A stretch of 64,000 nt of DNA from Morinoia aosen (taxonomy: Eukaryota; Arthropoda; Malacostraca; Amphipoda; Talitridae), in the NCBI GenBank assembly GCA_030386875.1, contig CM059579.1, positions 15,100,484-15,164,483 on the forward strand. The letters are read 5' to 3'. The translations under genes and the position numbers were made by a program. The notes beneath the pieces are model-generated. The model saw only the letters and a program-made list of their open reading frames with translations, had not been told where the DNA came from and ran no database searches. This document shows positions 34,740 through 44,900 of the stretch, one piece after another (the stretch's first letter is position 1; every line of letters starts with the position of its first letter).

Positions 34740-35850
34740 TAACTTCACAGTATAAACCACTTTTAAAGTAAAAATGAAGGTATTTAGCCTGTTTGACAAA
34801 TTGAATGTCTGAAGAAAAGATTAGTCTTTCGAATCAACTGTTGTCAATCTGGTGGATTAATTTTTCTAAAAATAAAATAATTGTTATTCATATATCTGGA
34901 TTAATTCCACGCGATTGATGGTTGCGGAAGAAAATAAAAATCTTTGAGGTCCAAATAAGGATCGACCTGACTTATGCGCCTCAAATGGCTAGCAAGAATA
35001 ATTGTTTTTCAATAGCTTTGGAATGGACACGCTCTTTAGACGCAAACTCGTCTCCACTCGTTATAGTATGAAGTGAACTGATAAAATGAAGAAGATGTCT
35101 ATTGCTTAACACTTCATCTGAGTCTATGAAAACCATGGGGTATAAAAAGCATTTTGGAAGTAAATTTAATGTATAAGTACTTCCAAAGAAGCTTCAAAAA
35201 GTTCAAACATACTCGGAACAGTTATAAACGGTCATTCAACTCTAAAATAGTTCAGTATGCAATTCAACAGAAGTGAACTCTTGATATTAAAAAATGAATT
35301 ACATACTGTATTGTTATAGAAGGAGTAAAGTTGTACAGATGTACTTACATTTTCTGTAAAACATCGAATATATAACGAATTCCCATCATAAGCGCATCAA
35401 CTAGCTATGATCTAGTCAAGAATTCAGGTAGCCCACCTAGAGTTGTGACAGAAGAGCAAAGAAATAATCTTCAATAATGACGCCGGGTAAACATAGCTCT
35501 GAACATGAAACTATTCGCTCATTTTATTAGAGGTCATTGATACCGCATTTGTGTGGCAGGAGTCATCAGCAATTAACCATCGCATACAAATGTGTGGATG
35601 AATGTGTGGCAGGTGCACATTTGTATCACACTCTGGCTTTACCTTTTCATCTAAAGCAATCTATGCATGGAGTAATGTCGTAGTTGGATATTTTATTTGT
35701 CACTAAGATGTTAGACTAAATTCCATTAAATTTAACAAACGCTCTCTCACTTTCAAGGGGAGAAAAATCACTTGGGTACTCAAAATATAATAACAAACAC
35801 ATGTTTGTTGAATAAAACCCTTGTTATAACTACTAGATCGCTTGTATTCG
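34740..35850 (-). repeat. Duplicated upstream block, unit A, distal
   Basis: It matches 51715-52830 (upstream of GR3) almost end to end, for example 'aacttcacagtat' at 34741 and 51719 and 'taatgacgccgggtaaac' at 35474 and 52464. A third, weaker copy runs from about 61540 to 62120 (taatgacgctgggtaaac). No shared frame survives, so it is non-coding. It shows that the GR genes were duplicated together with kilobases of upstream DNA. Confidence 0.8.
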
Positions 35851-35882
35851 ATCCATACCTTCTAGACCATTATTGCACTGGA

Positions 35883-35975
35883 ATTAGTAAGTTGAATACT
35901 GGTTGCGGATTCCGTAGAGTTTTCATTTGCAGAAGAAATAGTAAGTTGAATACTAGTTGCAAGATCCGTAGAGTT
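35883..35975 (+). repeat. Short direct repeat
   Basis: 'agtaagttgaatact' and 'atccgtagagtttt' occur twice, about 54 bases apart. This is a local duplication. Confidence 0.6.
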
Positions 35976-36023
35976 TTTCAATTATCTCTTCTAATGCATT
36001 TTATTGTTTGCCTAGCTTCGTTG

Positions 36024-36035
36024 ATATATTTTATA
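36024..36035. repeat. Target-site duplication of the LINE, left
   Basis: atatattttata here is repeated exactly at 38931-38942. The pair flanks the LINE and is the direct product of its insertion. Confidence 0.9.
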
Positions 36036-38930
36036 CATACATACATACATACATATACCGGGCTTATCCTCCCTATGGGAGGGTAGCCGACAGCAGGCCA
36101 CAATCACCACACTTAGTCACTAGGAGGCGAGAGAGGCAGCACTGGCCGCACCTGAACTGCCAGAATCAGCAGCAGCCCAGCACAACCACCTTCCACAGTC
36201 AGGCCCGACAGCCACAGCTGGTTTACCCCGACCGCTTCATTGAGTGCAGCCCCTCCCCCCGCACATGACAGGTCAACCCCATCACACGCGGGCAGCTTCC
36301 AGTAACGCGTCAAAAAATAAAATTACCTCCTTATACACTGCCTCCACTCACTTCTATCCGCAGCCATCCCTCTCGCCACGTTCACAGTCAGACCCCTCTC
36401 ATACAAAGCACGTCGCACCCCATCCATCCAACTCATCCGTGGTCTACCTCGCGCTCGAAGACCACTCACTTCCGACATATATATCTTTTTCACCAGCCGC
36501 TCAACATTCATTCTTTCAACATGCCCAAACCATCCAAGCACTCTTTCATCCACTCGCCTACTCAACTTTTTGATAAAACCCGTCTGCCCCCTAACCAACT
36601 CATTCCTGATCCTATCTCTTCTAGTTACTCCATACATGCTCCGCAAGCACTTCATCTCAAACACATCCAACTTCCTCCTCTCAGCTGCTCTCAACCCCCA
36701 GGACTCTGCTCCATACAACAAAACTGGCACAATCAAACTTTCATACAGTCCCCTCTTAGCATTCATACTCAAACTCCTGCATTCAAAAACTTTCCTCATT
36801 GCACATAATGTCTTACAACCTTCACTCACTCGATACTTCACTTCTACTTCCATACTATCCTTAACAGTCACCTCCGACCCGAGGTACCTAAAATGTTCTA
36901 CCTCCTCTAAAACTTCCCCATTCAACCTCACATCCAAAGTTCCAAACACTCCACCTCTTGAACATCTCATCACCTTACTTTTATTCACATTTACCCTCAA
37001 TTTCCGCCTTTCGCACACTCTACCAAACTCTGCAACCAGTCTCCTCAGTTTTTCCTCTGAATCAGCCACAAGCACTGTATCATCTGCAAACAACAGCTGA
37101 CACGCTTCCCAATACATACCATTTCGTCCCACCAACTGCCCACCTTTTCCCAACACTCTGGCATCCACTTCTCTCACCACACCATATATAAACAAATTAA
37201 ACAACCACGGCGACATCACATATCCCTGTCTCACACCTGTCACAACTGGGAACCATTCACTCACCTCATTCCCTACTCTCACACATGCTCTGCTATCAAT
37301 GTAGAAACTCTTGATCGCATTCAACAGTCTCCCACCCACTCCATACAAACTTACCACTTGCCATAGAGCCTCGCGATCCACTCTGTCATACGCCTTCTCT
37401 AGATCCATAAATGCCCAATATACATCCTTTCCCTTTAATAAGTATTTTTCATTCACCTGCCTCACAGCAAACATTTGATCCACACAACCTCTACCACACC
37501 TAAAACCACACTGTTCTTCAGCAAGCACACGATCCGTCAACACTCTCACTCTTCCAATTAACACTCTTCCATACAGCTTCCCAACGACACTCAGTAGACT
37601 TATACCCCTAGAATTACTGCACTCATACCTGTCACCTTTCCCCTTGTACAACGGAACTACGCACGCGCTACTCCAATCAACCGGCACTTTACTAGCCTCG
37701 AAACACACATTAAATAAACGCACCAACCATTCTATAACCACATTTCCTCCTTTCTTTAGACATTCAACCGTGCAGCCATCCAAACCTGGAGCTTTCCCAT
37801 TTTTCATTTCATCCAACGCACATCTCACCTCTGCACTTCTTATTTGACTTCTATTCACTTCACCAAACAGAGGCATTCTAACATCACTTCCAACAGCTAC
37901 TACTCTCGCAATCCTATCATCCCTCACGTTCAGCAGTTCCTCAAAATACTCCGCCCATCTCCTTCTCACATCACAACTCTCCACTAGCAGCCTACCATTC
38001 GTATCCTTCACTCTTGCCTCATTCTCCACCTGACCCTTCCTAATTCTCTTCACTTCCTTCCAGAAAACCTTCCTTCTCTCCATGAAATCCCCTCCCAACT
38101 TCCTCCCCCATTCCTCATCCGCCGCCCTCTTCGCTCTCCTTACCATTCTTTGTACCTCTTTCTTCTTCTCCTTATACTCTTCAAAATTTTGCTGGTTACC
38201 TCGTTGCAGCCACCTTTCGAACGCCCCCCGCTTTCTTTTCACAGCCGCTCCTACTTCTCCGTTCCACCATTCACTCCCCTTTCTAATTCCCCCTCCAACC
38301 TTCCTTACCCCACACACTTCCCTTGCACATTTTTCCACCGCATCTTTAAACAACTTCCATTCCCCTTCCACTCCACCCACCTCACTTTCATTCACCCTCC
38401 CATACTCCACTTTCATCTTCTCCTGATACTCACACTCACGCTCAGAATCATGTAACTTGCTTACATTTAACACCTCCCTTCCACTCCTCCTTTTTACACC
38501 TCCCAACATTCCACTAACTCTCAGCTTTCCTTCCACCAAATAATGATCCGAAATCCCATTCATCTCACCACGGAACACATGCACATCGAGCAAACGACCC
38601 ATCACTCCCCTGCTAACCAAAATATAATCCATCAATGCTCTCTCTTCTATCACACCTCCATTCGTCCTCACATATGTATACTTGTTTATACTTTTTTTCT
38701 GAAACAAACTATTCCCAACCACTAACTCACTCTCCACACATAACCCCACTAAGAAATCCCCACTCTCATTCACCCCAGCTACTCCGTACTTACCAACAAC
38801 ACCATCCACCACCTCATCACCCACTCTTGCATTCAGGTCCCCCATCACCACAACTCTACAACCACTCCCCACTCTAGCCACACACTCGGACAATTTCTCC
38901 CAAAACTCCTCTCTCTCTTCCCCACTCCCC
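36036..38930 (-). mobile_element. Young 5'-truncated non-LTR retrotransposon
   Basis: This 2895-base LINE on the minus strand has a perfect 12-bp target duplication, a short 3' UTR (36322-36036) and a tail of five (TATG) units instead of poly(A). The microsatellite tail and the protein resemble RTE-type elements, but the clade assignment is inferred. It lacks the 5' part, including the first half of the endonuclease. Its codons are much richer in G and C than the host DNA. It sits at the distal edge of the duplicated block upstream of GR2 and has no counterpart upstream of GR3, so it inserted after the duplication. Confidence 0.92.
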
Positions 38931-38932
38931 AT
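36323..38932 (-). CDS. LINE endonuclease/reverse transcriptase, N-terminally truncated
   Basis: The 869-codon frame has no stop or frameshift. Residues 31-130 are the C-terminal half of an AP-like endonuclease (GDLNAR 31-36, SDH 128-130); the catalytic N-terminal part is missing. Residues ~370-720 are reverse transcriptase: KNGKAPGLDG (377-386), FMDLEKAYDRVD (508-519) and the catalytic FADD (615-618). The C-terminal region ends with a GRPRMSW block typical of such elements. The apparent ATG at 38932 is accidental: its A and T belong to the duplicated target site and its G is the first element base. The copy cannot retrotranspose by itself, since endonuclease residues are missing. Confidence 0.9.
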   Translation of the reverse strand: MGSGEEREEFWEKLSECVARVGSGCRVVVMGDLNARVGDEVVDGVVGKYGVAGVNESGDFLVGLCVESELVVGNSLFQKKSINKYTYVRTNGGVIEERALMDYILVSRGVMGRLLDVHVFRGEMNGISDHYLVEGKLRVSGMLGGVKRRSGREVLNVSKLHDSERECEYQEKMKVEYGRVNESEVGGVEGEWKLFKDAVEKCAREVCGVRKVGGGIRKGSEWWNGEVGAAVKRKRGAFERWLQRGNQQNFEEYKEKKKEVQRMVRRAKRAADEEWGRKLGGDFMERRKVFWKEVKRIRKGQVENEARVKDTNGRLLVESCDVRRRWAEYFEELLNVRDDRIARVVAVGSDVRMPLFGEVNRSQIRSAEVRCALDEMKNGKAPGLDGCTVECLKKGGNVVIEWLVRLFNVCFEASKVPVDWSSACVVPLYKGKGDRYECSNSRGISLLSVVGKLYGRVLIGRVRVLTDRVLAEEQCGFRCGRGCVDQMFAVRQVNEKYLLKGKDVYWAFMDLEKAYDRVDREALWQVVSLYGVGGRLLNAIKSFYIDSRACVRVGNEVSEWFPVVTGVRQGYVMSPWLFNLFIYGVVREVDARVLGKGGQLVGRNGMYWEACQLLFADDTVLVADSEEKLRRLVAEFGRVCERRKLRVNVNKSKVMRCSRGGVFGTLDVRLNGEVLEEVEHFRYLGSEVTVKDSMEVEVKYRVSEGCKTLCAMRKVFECRSLSMNAKRGLYESLIVPVLLYGAESWGLRAAERRKLDVFEMKCLRSMYGVTRRDRIRNELVRGQTGFIKKLSRRVDERVLGWFGHVERMNVERLVKKIYMSEVSGLRARGRPRMSWMDGVRRALYERGLTVNVARGMAADRSEWRQCIRR

Positions 38933-38942
38933 ATATTTTATA
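38931..38942. repeat. Target-site duplication of the LINE, right
   Basis: An exact 12-base match to 36024-36035, directly after the truncated 5' end of the element. Confidence 0.9.
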
Positions 38943-39388
38943 GAAGCGGGAATTTTTTACCGCAATGTTTAATAAAGAAAATATCGACAATGATAATGCT
39001 AAAAGAATCCTAATAATTCAAATCCCAACATTTTGTTTATTAATAGTTATAGGCGTAATGCGTACCTAAAACAATAAGTAGTAATATTTTTTATTGTTAT
39101 TGAAATAGATGTATCGAAAGTAAGCTGAACAGAATTTGCTTGCACTTAATGAACACTTCATAAGACAGTTAAATTAGAGAATTTAATTAAACACACATTT
39201 ATACTCTGCTTCATTCGTTATCGTGTGTTGGTGTCATTATGAGAGCTAAACGAAGCCTCAAGTCGTGGCTTTCAACGATATTTTTTCCCACTGTCAGATA
39301 AGAAAGAACGCGCAATGATATGAAAGCGGGTAGAAGTATAAATATTAAATTTCTCTAGAGTTGATGAGGCCGAGTGCACACGAATACA
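38943..39388. other. Intergenic, no feature seen
   Basis: A+T-rich sequence beyond the LINE. No repeat or gene was recognised. Confidence 0.35.
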
Positions 39389-39496
39389 ATTTAAGAAACT
39401 AAAAAAATACACTTAATGATTAATAATTAAATAAACTTATACGGTTGCATGCTTATATGTAATGTACATTTAAACATATGAAGTATGCTAAATGTA
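39389..39496 (+). mobile_element. Fragment of the 33.6-kb hAT MITE
   Basis: 108 bases match the interior of the MITE (33718-33825), including 'acttatacggttgcatgctt', with only a handful of differences. Both termini are absent. Confidence 0.85.
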
Positions 39497-39544
39497 TCCT
39501 GTCAAAATATGACAGGATTAGATACAGGAACAACTGAGCTTCAA

Positions 39545-39610
39545 CATGTCTTTCCCATGATTTCCCATGCTATTCTATGGCTCTCCCATGATTTCCAATG
39601 CTATTCTATG
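39545..39610 (+). repeat. ~30-bp tandem duplication
   Basis: 'cccatgatttcc' followed by 'atgctattctatggct' occurs twice in a row. Confidence 0.7.
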
Positions 39611-39889
39611 GCTTTCGAATACCTTCTCAAGTCTCAACCGCAGATATTCTATTCAACCTAATCTAACCTACAAATACACGTGATATTCATTCCGACTCCC
39701 AATCTGCTGCGTTAAGGCCACAGACCATATATACTTATGCAAATGTTCTGTTGTTAAGGCACCGAAAATTGTGGAGTTGATGAAGCTTGTATCACAGATA
39801 CGCTTGTCTCACACTTTTGGCTGGTGGGTGTGACACACAGAAGGACCGAGGGGCGGACGCGGCTTCTTTTATAATAGGGATGTTTCAAA

Positions 39890-40790
39890 GTACACAAAAC
39901 AACACATTTTTTAGTAAAATGAATTAAATAAAATACATTAAACCTCTACTCTAAACACTGTGAATCGTTCATTGATATTACCAGCATTACAACCACCATT
40001 TATTAGACTGGCAATGGTGTGAGGTTGTACCGACCTCACTATAACGACGACGACAGAACTGCCGCTTGGCAGAGAGCTTTAAAAAACATACTCGTATTCG
40101 ACCACAGATTCAACGAGAAATAAAATACACAGGTTTTTATTGGGATAAAATAAAGCATTTTAGTACGCAACCTTTTTGCAGTGATTTACGACAGTTTATG
40201 AAAACCGACTGTGATTTCCTAAGCCAACAAACATGTTACGAATCAAAAACCTCTGTGGTATATGTTTTGGAACAGCAACGATTAGACGGCCAACATTTCC
40301 TTGTGGTTCCACTAGTGTTTAACTCATGCAATCTCATAGTTACAGTTATTATTTAATCTTTCATTTGCTACTGTTAGTTTGTTCATAAACTACAAGGATT
40401 ACAGAAATCTTTCACAAGTCTCCGTAATTGGTACGGTATTGGCATCAAAGAGTACTGAAGTGCGCTGTCTTTTCACACGAACAAAGATGTTATCCAAAAG
40501 TTCATACCCATGAAGGTTATGTTGATTTTAATTTCACCATTATGAATTCTTGAAATATCTTTTAATTTAGTGGGATATCAGTATTGTAGAAACACTGTTA
40601 GTGAATAAATTATTTGTAAGCCCACCTGTGACCCACCAAACCCACTACTTTCGGTCATATGTTAATGTTAGACTTTGACTCTCACGGAATTTCAATGCCT
40701 TCATAAAATATTAACAAAACCACTTACAGAAAAGCTGAAAGGCAAAATTTGCACCTTGCGAAAGATGCATTTTTAAATCATTGATAAATA
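39890..40790 (-). repeat. Duplicated upstream block, unit A, far distal
   Basis: It matches 52825-53790, upstream of GR3. The best-kept part is 40002-40082 against 52932-53011: gcaatggtgtgaggttgtac, then 'taacgacgacgac' and 'cttggcagagagcttt'. The 96-codon frame at 40066-40356 is broken in the other copy, so it is not a gene. Confidence 0.8.
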
Positions 40791-40864
40791 CTTGCAGGAC
40801 CCGTGGAAATTCCATGGACAATGTCATTGTCGAGCTATCTGGAACCGTAAAGAAAATGCCATTA

Positions 40865-41067
40865 ACATTACCTATCCTAACTTAATCTATCCAAACGTAA
40901 CCTATTATAACCTAACTTATTCTAACCTAATCTATTCAAATCTACCCTATCATAATGTAACCTATCCTAACCTATCCTAGCCTAACCTGTACTATCCTAA
41001 CCTATTCTAACCCACCCTTTCCTAACCTAATCTAACCTATCCTAACCTTACCTGTCCTAACCCTTAA
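40865..41067 (+). repeat. CCTAA-like short tandem repeat
   Basis: About 200 bases consist mainly of imperfect 5- and 10-base units such as cctaacctat and cctatcctaa. The complement of cctaa is ttagg, the telomere unit of most insects, but the tract is too irregular for a recent telomeric insertion. The aligned copy upstream of GR3 lacks a segment of about 450 bases (about 40815-41265) that contains it. Confidence 0.75.
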
Positions 41068-41265
41068 ATGTTACACTGAGGAATTCGGTAGCCATGATAC
41101 TTCAAACTCTAATTACTGAAAGCGTAACGGACGGACTGATTAAGAAACTAAGTTAGGATCTAACCAAGGAAATAACAAGAAGAATTATTATATAATTATT
41201 ATCAGATATTTATTATGTTATTTTACGTATAAAGCGATGTATAAAGTTTATACGCCAGATTTTTC

Positions 41266-41870
41266 TAAAACTCCAAAGTCACGAACATTACATGGCGAAT
41301 TTTTCTATTTCCACGTTAATAGCCGAATGGTTTTAACTATTAGCGTTTATTTAAGGATGAAAAATATTGGTTCTTAAAAATCATTACAGAATGATTTTGA
41401 AATACATAGCTATTCTAAGATAAACGATAAAATATTTCATCAACAAATGTTAAAAGTTTGACACGTGTTTAGGTGCGGAACACAGTGGAAATTGCCACAA
41501 AGAAATAGCGCAAGCTTTTTTGATAGATCGAGATGAACTTCGAGTTGAGAGGCATCGTTTAACACTGACAGTGTGAGCTTAACACTTTGACTGCAACGTG
41601 CGCCACCGGTAGTACACGGAGGTAATTTTCATAACGCTAGTCGGAAACTCAATTTTCATAAATATTTAATCAAAGCTAAATGAAGGCACCATCCAGTTCA
41701 TGTTTGGCATTTTCCAAATAGCTTACTACAATTGACATTAAATTTGAGTTTGGTGTTGAACTTAATATTTCGTAGTCGTAGTCAAAGTGTGAGCTTAAAA
41801 GCACAATTTCATGAATGTTGCTTGGGTGAGATTAGCTTCCACGGAGGCAGACAACGACTGACGTGCCTCT
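41266..41870 (-). repeat. Distal end of unit A, adjoining GR3
   Basis: It matches 53805-54300, ending with 'atttcatgaatgttg' (41808 and 54234) and 'cgactgacgt' (41857 and 54281). In unit A the next bases are the GR3 3' UTR, which marks the junction between tandem units. Confidence 0.7.
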
Positions 41871-41884
41871 GAGTGCCGCTTCCC

Positions 41885-41950
41885 TCATCTCTTGTCGACG
41901 CCGCTGACTTGCAGCGCTATCACGAGGTACGTCGCGGCGCTGCTCACCAT
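41885..41950 (-). CDS. GR3 exon 4
   Basis: It begins MVSSAATYLVIALQ and ends VDKR with TGA, after the acceptor cttccctgcag. The G+C-rich 3' UTR start is shared with GR2 and GR4. Confidence 0.85.
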   Translation of the reverse strand: MVSSAATYLVIALQVSGVDKR

Positions 41951-44900
41951 CTGCAGGGAAGTAAATGCGAGTTGGATCAAGCGTCTCTAACGAATTTGAA
42001 AATCTTCATGTGAAGTAAGTTAGTACCACAGAAAATACTGAACAATGAGATCGTTAGAAAACGTGCATGCTGTAAGATAACCAAAATAAATGTGCATGAT
42101 GATGAAAATATCTAATATAAAGATTCTAGGTGGAGAGTGCAGGAACAAGAAATAATAGAGAACAGGATTTCTACTCTAGGTGCATCAGGATGGTATGTGA
42201 GTGAAAAAGATGGCTTTCAAAAAACAACATTGATAGTTATTTTCTGCTTAAATCACGAACTCGTCCTGTAGGAAGAGGTTGGTTATCGAAATCTCCAACA
42301 CTCAGCACAATGGTGCTATTCGTAGAGAAGCTTCAATCCTGCTGAGTAAAATTGAGTTGATAGGCCTGACTACTGCGCCCCATAGCGATCGTTCACACGA
42401 TTATTTCATCAAAACATGATTATTTCATCATAATTTCATCCATCATTGTATTCTTGCAATTAAATGAGCGTTTCGAATATATTTGAAAAATACTAGTTTA
42501 TATGAGCCGAGATTTTTTGAAAAATCCCACTGTCCAGAGGTCCAACTTACTGGAGATGGAAGCGATTTATAATTTTTATGATTGTGATATTGCTTTTTTT
42601 TACCACAATCTTATGATGTCCATGTAATACATCGAACGCAAAAGTCGCACAACATTCAAGTCCAAAGCACAAAACTCAGGAAAACTGAGTTTTGACGAAT
42701 AAGAGAACATATGGGAAAATAATTCGAGTGTTTCATCATCTATCAGCATAGTATTTCTGAGAAAGTAAGAGTGATAAATTCCGTTATTTAACATTGTTCA
42801 TAAAAATTTGTATCAAACAGTTACAAAAGAGTGTCCGTGATGTTTTCTGTTTATGAATTCTTCTATCAAAAAATGCGTGAACAGAAAAGAATGGGATTCA
42901 GCGACTCCACGGAATACGAGCAAACGAGCCTCAAGGTAAATGAAATGAATATTCTGCAGGAAAAAACGGGGTGAACGAACGAGTCTCCATTATATTTAAA
43001 CGCAATGCAACGAGCTTCTGGTAGGTCATGTTTTTACATTTTCAGTTCCATTTTATGGTTCATGAATTTTTCATCTACACACTATTTTTGAAAAATTAAA
43101 ACAAATAAGCAGCGTGGAACAGATTATTTTATTATATATTTGACAGCTTTTAGAAAATATTTTATTGAAATAATAATTGATTTTAGCTACTAACATACGG
43201 GAGAAAAAATGGCGTACTAGCTCATGAGTAGGAAAAAATTCTTATTCAATGTTTTTAGCAGCTACTGTAGGAAAAGAGCAAAAGGTAACTTAATATAACT
43301 AATCTAATTCAATTTCGTCTTATTAAGCTTGATTCAATTTGAATTTTATCCAATTTGTTAGTTTCACTTTCTACTTTAGGGTGAAAGAAATGGAACATAA
43401 GTTCAGAAGTAGGAAGGGTTTCCTTACAGCCTCTCTAGCCCGCCTTCTTCGTTTTCGAAATCATCAGAAGAGCTGCTCGCTCTTGTAAATGTCCTCGTAT
43501 GCGCTTTTAGTGGGCAGTATTCTATAATCCCAAATATGTGGAATAAGCTTAGCAAGTCTGAGCTTAATCCCATGGTTATTATTTTCCTGTTTTCTTATTC
43601 TCCCGCACTGCATCGGACTGTATTTCGACGGGGTGTATGCCGTTATGGACTTAAGAAGCACACACAGGGGTGGGACAAAATAATTGAAACCCCTTGGAAA
43701 ATCAACAAAATATGTTTGAATATGGAGTAGGTCCACCTTCTGAAGCAATTGCGGCCTCAATTCTCCAGGGTATTGATTCATATAAATAGTGAATTGATTC
43801 CAAAGGAATTTTAGCTCATTCATAAAGCACCTTTCAGTCGTTTTCTAGACGATGGTGGCGGAAATCGACTTATGAGTCGAATTTCTAAAATCAACCATAA
43901 ATGCTCAATAATGTTGAGGTCTGGGGATTGTGCTTGCCAGATGAGATGCTCTCTTTCATGAGAATGCCCCTGGTGCAAATCGTTAACCATTCCATCAGCA
44001 TGGATTAGGGTATTATCATCTTGAAAGATGCCTTTCTCCCCCGGAAAAAGTGCTTGAACCGTAGGATAAACTTGGTTGCCTAAACTTCTTAAATAGGATC
44101 GCCTGTTAATTCCTCTACGAAGGGATATCATTGGCCAGACAGATTGATAAGAAAATAGCACCCCAGATCATTGAAGAACCCTCGCCATATTTTACGGTTT
44201 GGAGAAGGCAGTCTGGATTACAGGCTTCTTTTGACTGTCTCCAAATGTACGCACGGCCGGAGGTCCGAAATGAGGTAAACGATGATTCGTCAGACAAAAT
44301 TACATTTTTCCACTACTCGAAGAACCAATTCTGGTGGTTCCAACACACTCTAAACGCTTCAAAACATTTATCTTAGATTGCATAGGTTTTCCAATTGCAG
44401 CTTTTCAGTAGAATCCAGATTTGTTCAGCTCCCGACAAACAATTTTGTGGAAACTGGGTTCTGTAGGTGCTCATTGAGTTCTGCAGGGACTTCACGAAAA
44501 GTGGTCTTGTAACCTTCTCAAACAGTTCGATTTTGAGTCCGACTGACTGTCTCAGACAACTTTGACTTTCGGCCAGACGTGCGTTCTTCTGTGGAAGGTT
44601 TTCTTCATCTTTCAAAGGTAGTCATTCCTTCTAGACAGTACCTCTGGAAAATCAAACATTCGGGCAGTTTCTGTAACACTAGCACCAGCCATACGAGCAC
44701 CAACAATTGGGCCCCTCTGAAAGTCCCAGAAGTTTGCCATTAATTTTGTTTTTGACCAAATTTTTTTAGATATCTTTAAAAAACAACTAATATGAATGAA
44801 AAATCAAATAACCACTATGTTAATTAATAAACCATCAAAATATGTCAAGTTCTGATTGCTTACATTCTCAAAGAATTTGATTCCAAAATGTAAGGCGTTT

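Noticed and set aside
36008..38877. Plus-strand frames across the LINE
   Set aside because: They are shadows of the minus-strand reverse transcriptase frame, rich in P, S, T and H as expected from the complement of G-rich codons.
40066..40356. 96-codon frame as a small gene
   Set aside because: The duplicate at about 52990-53280 is frame-broken throughout, so there is no coding constraint.
43536..44376. Plus-strand frames in GR3 intron 3
   Set aside because: They are the antisense of the broken Tc1 transposase.
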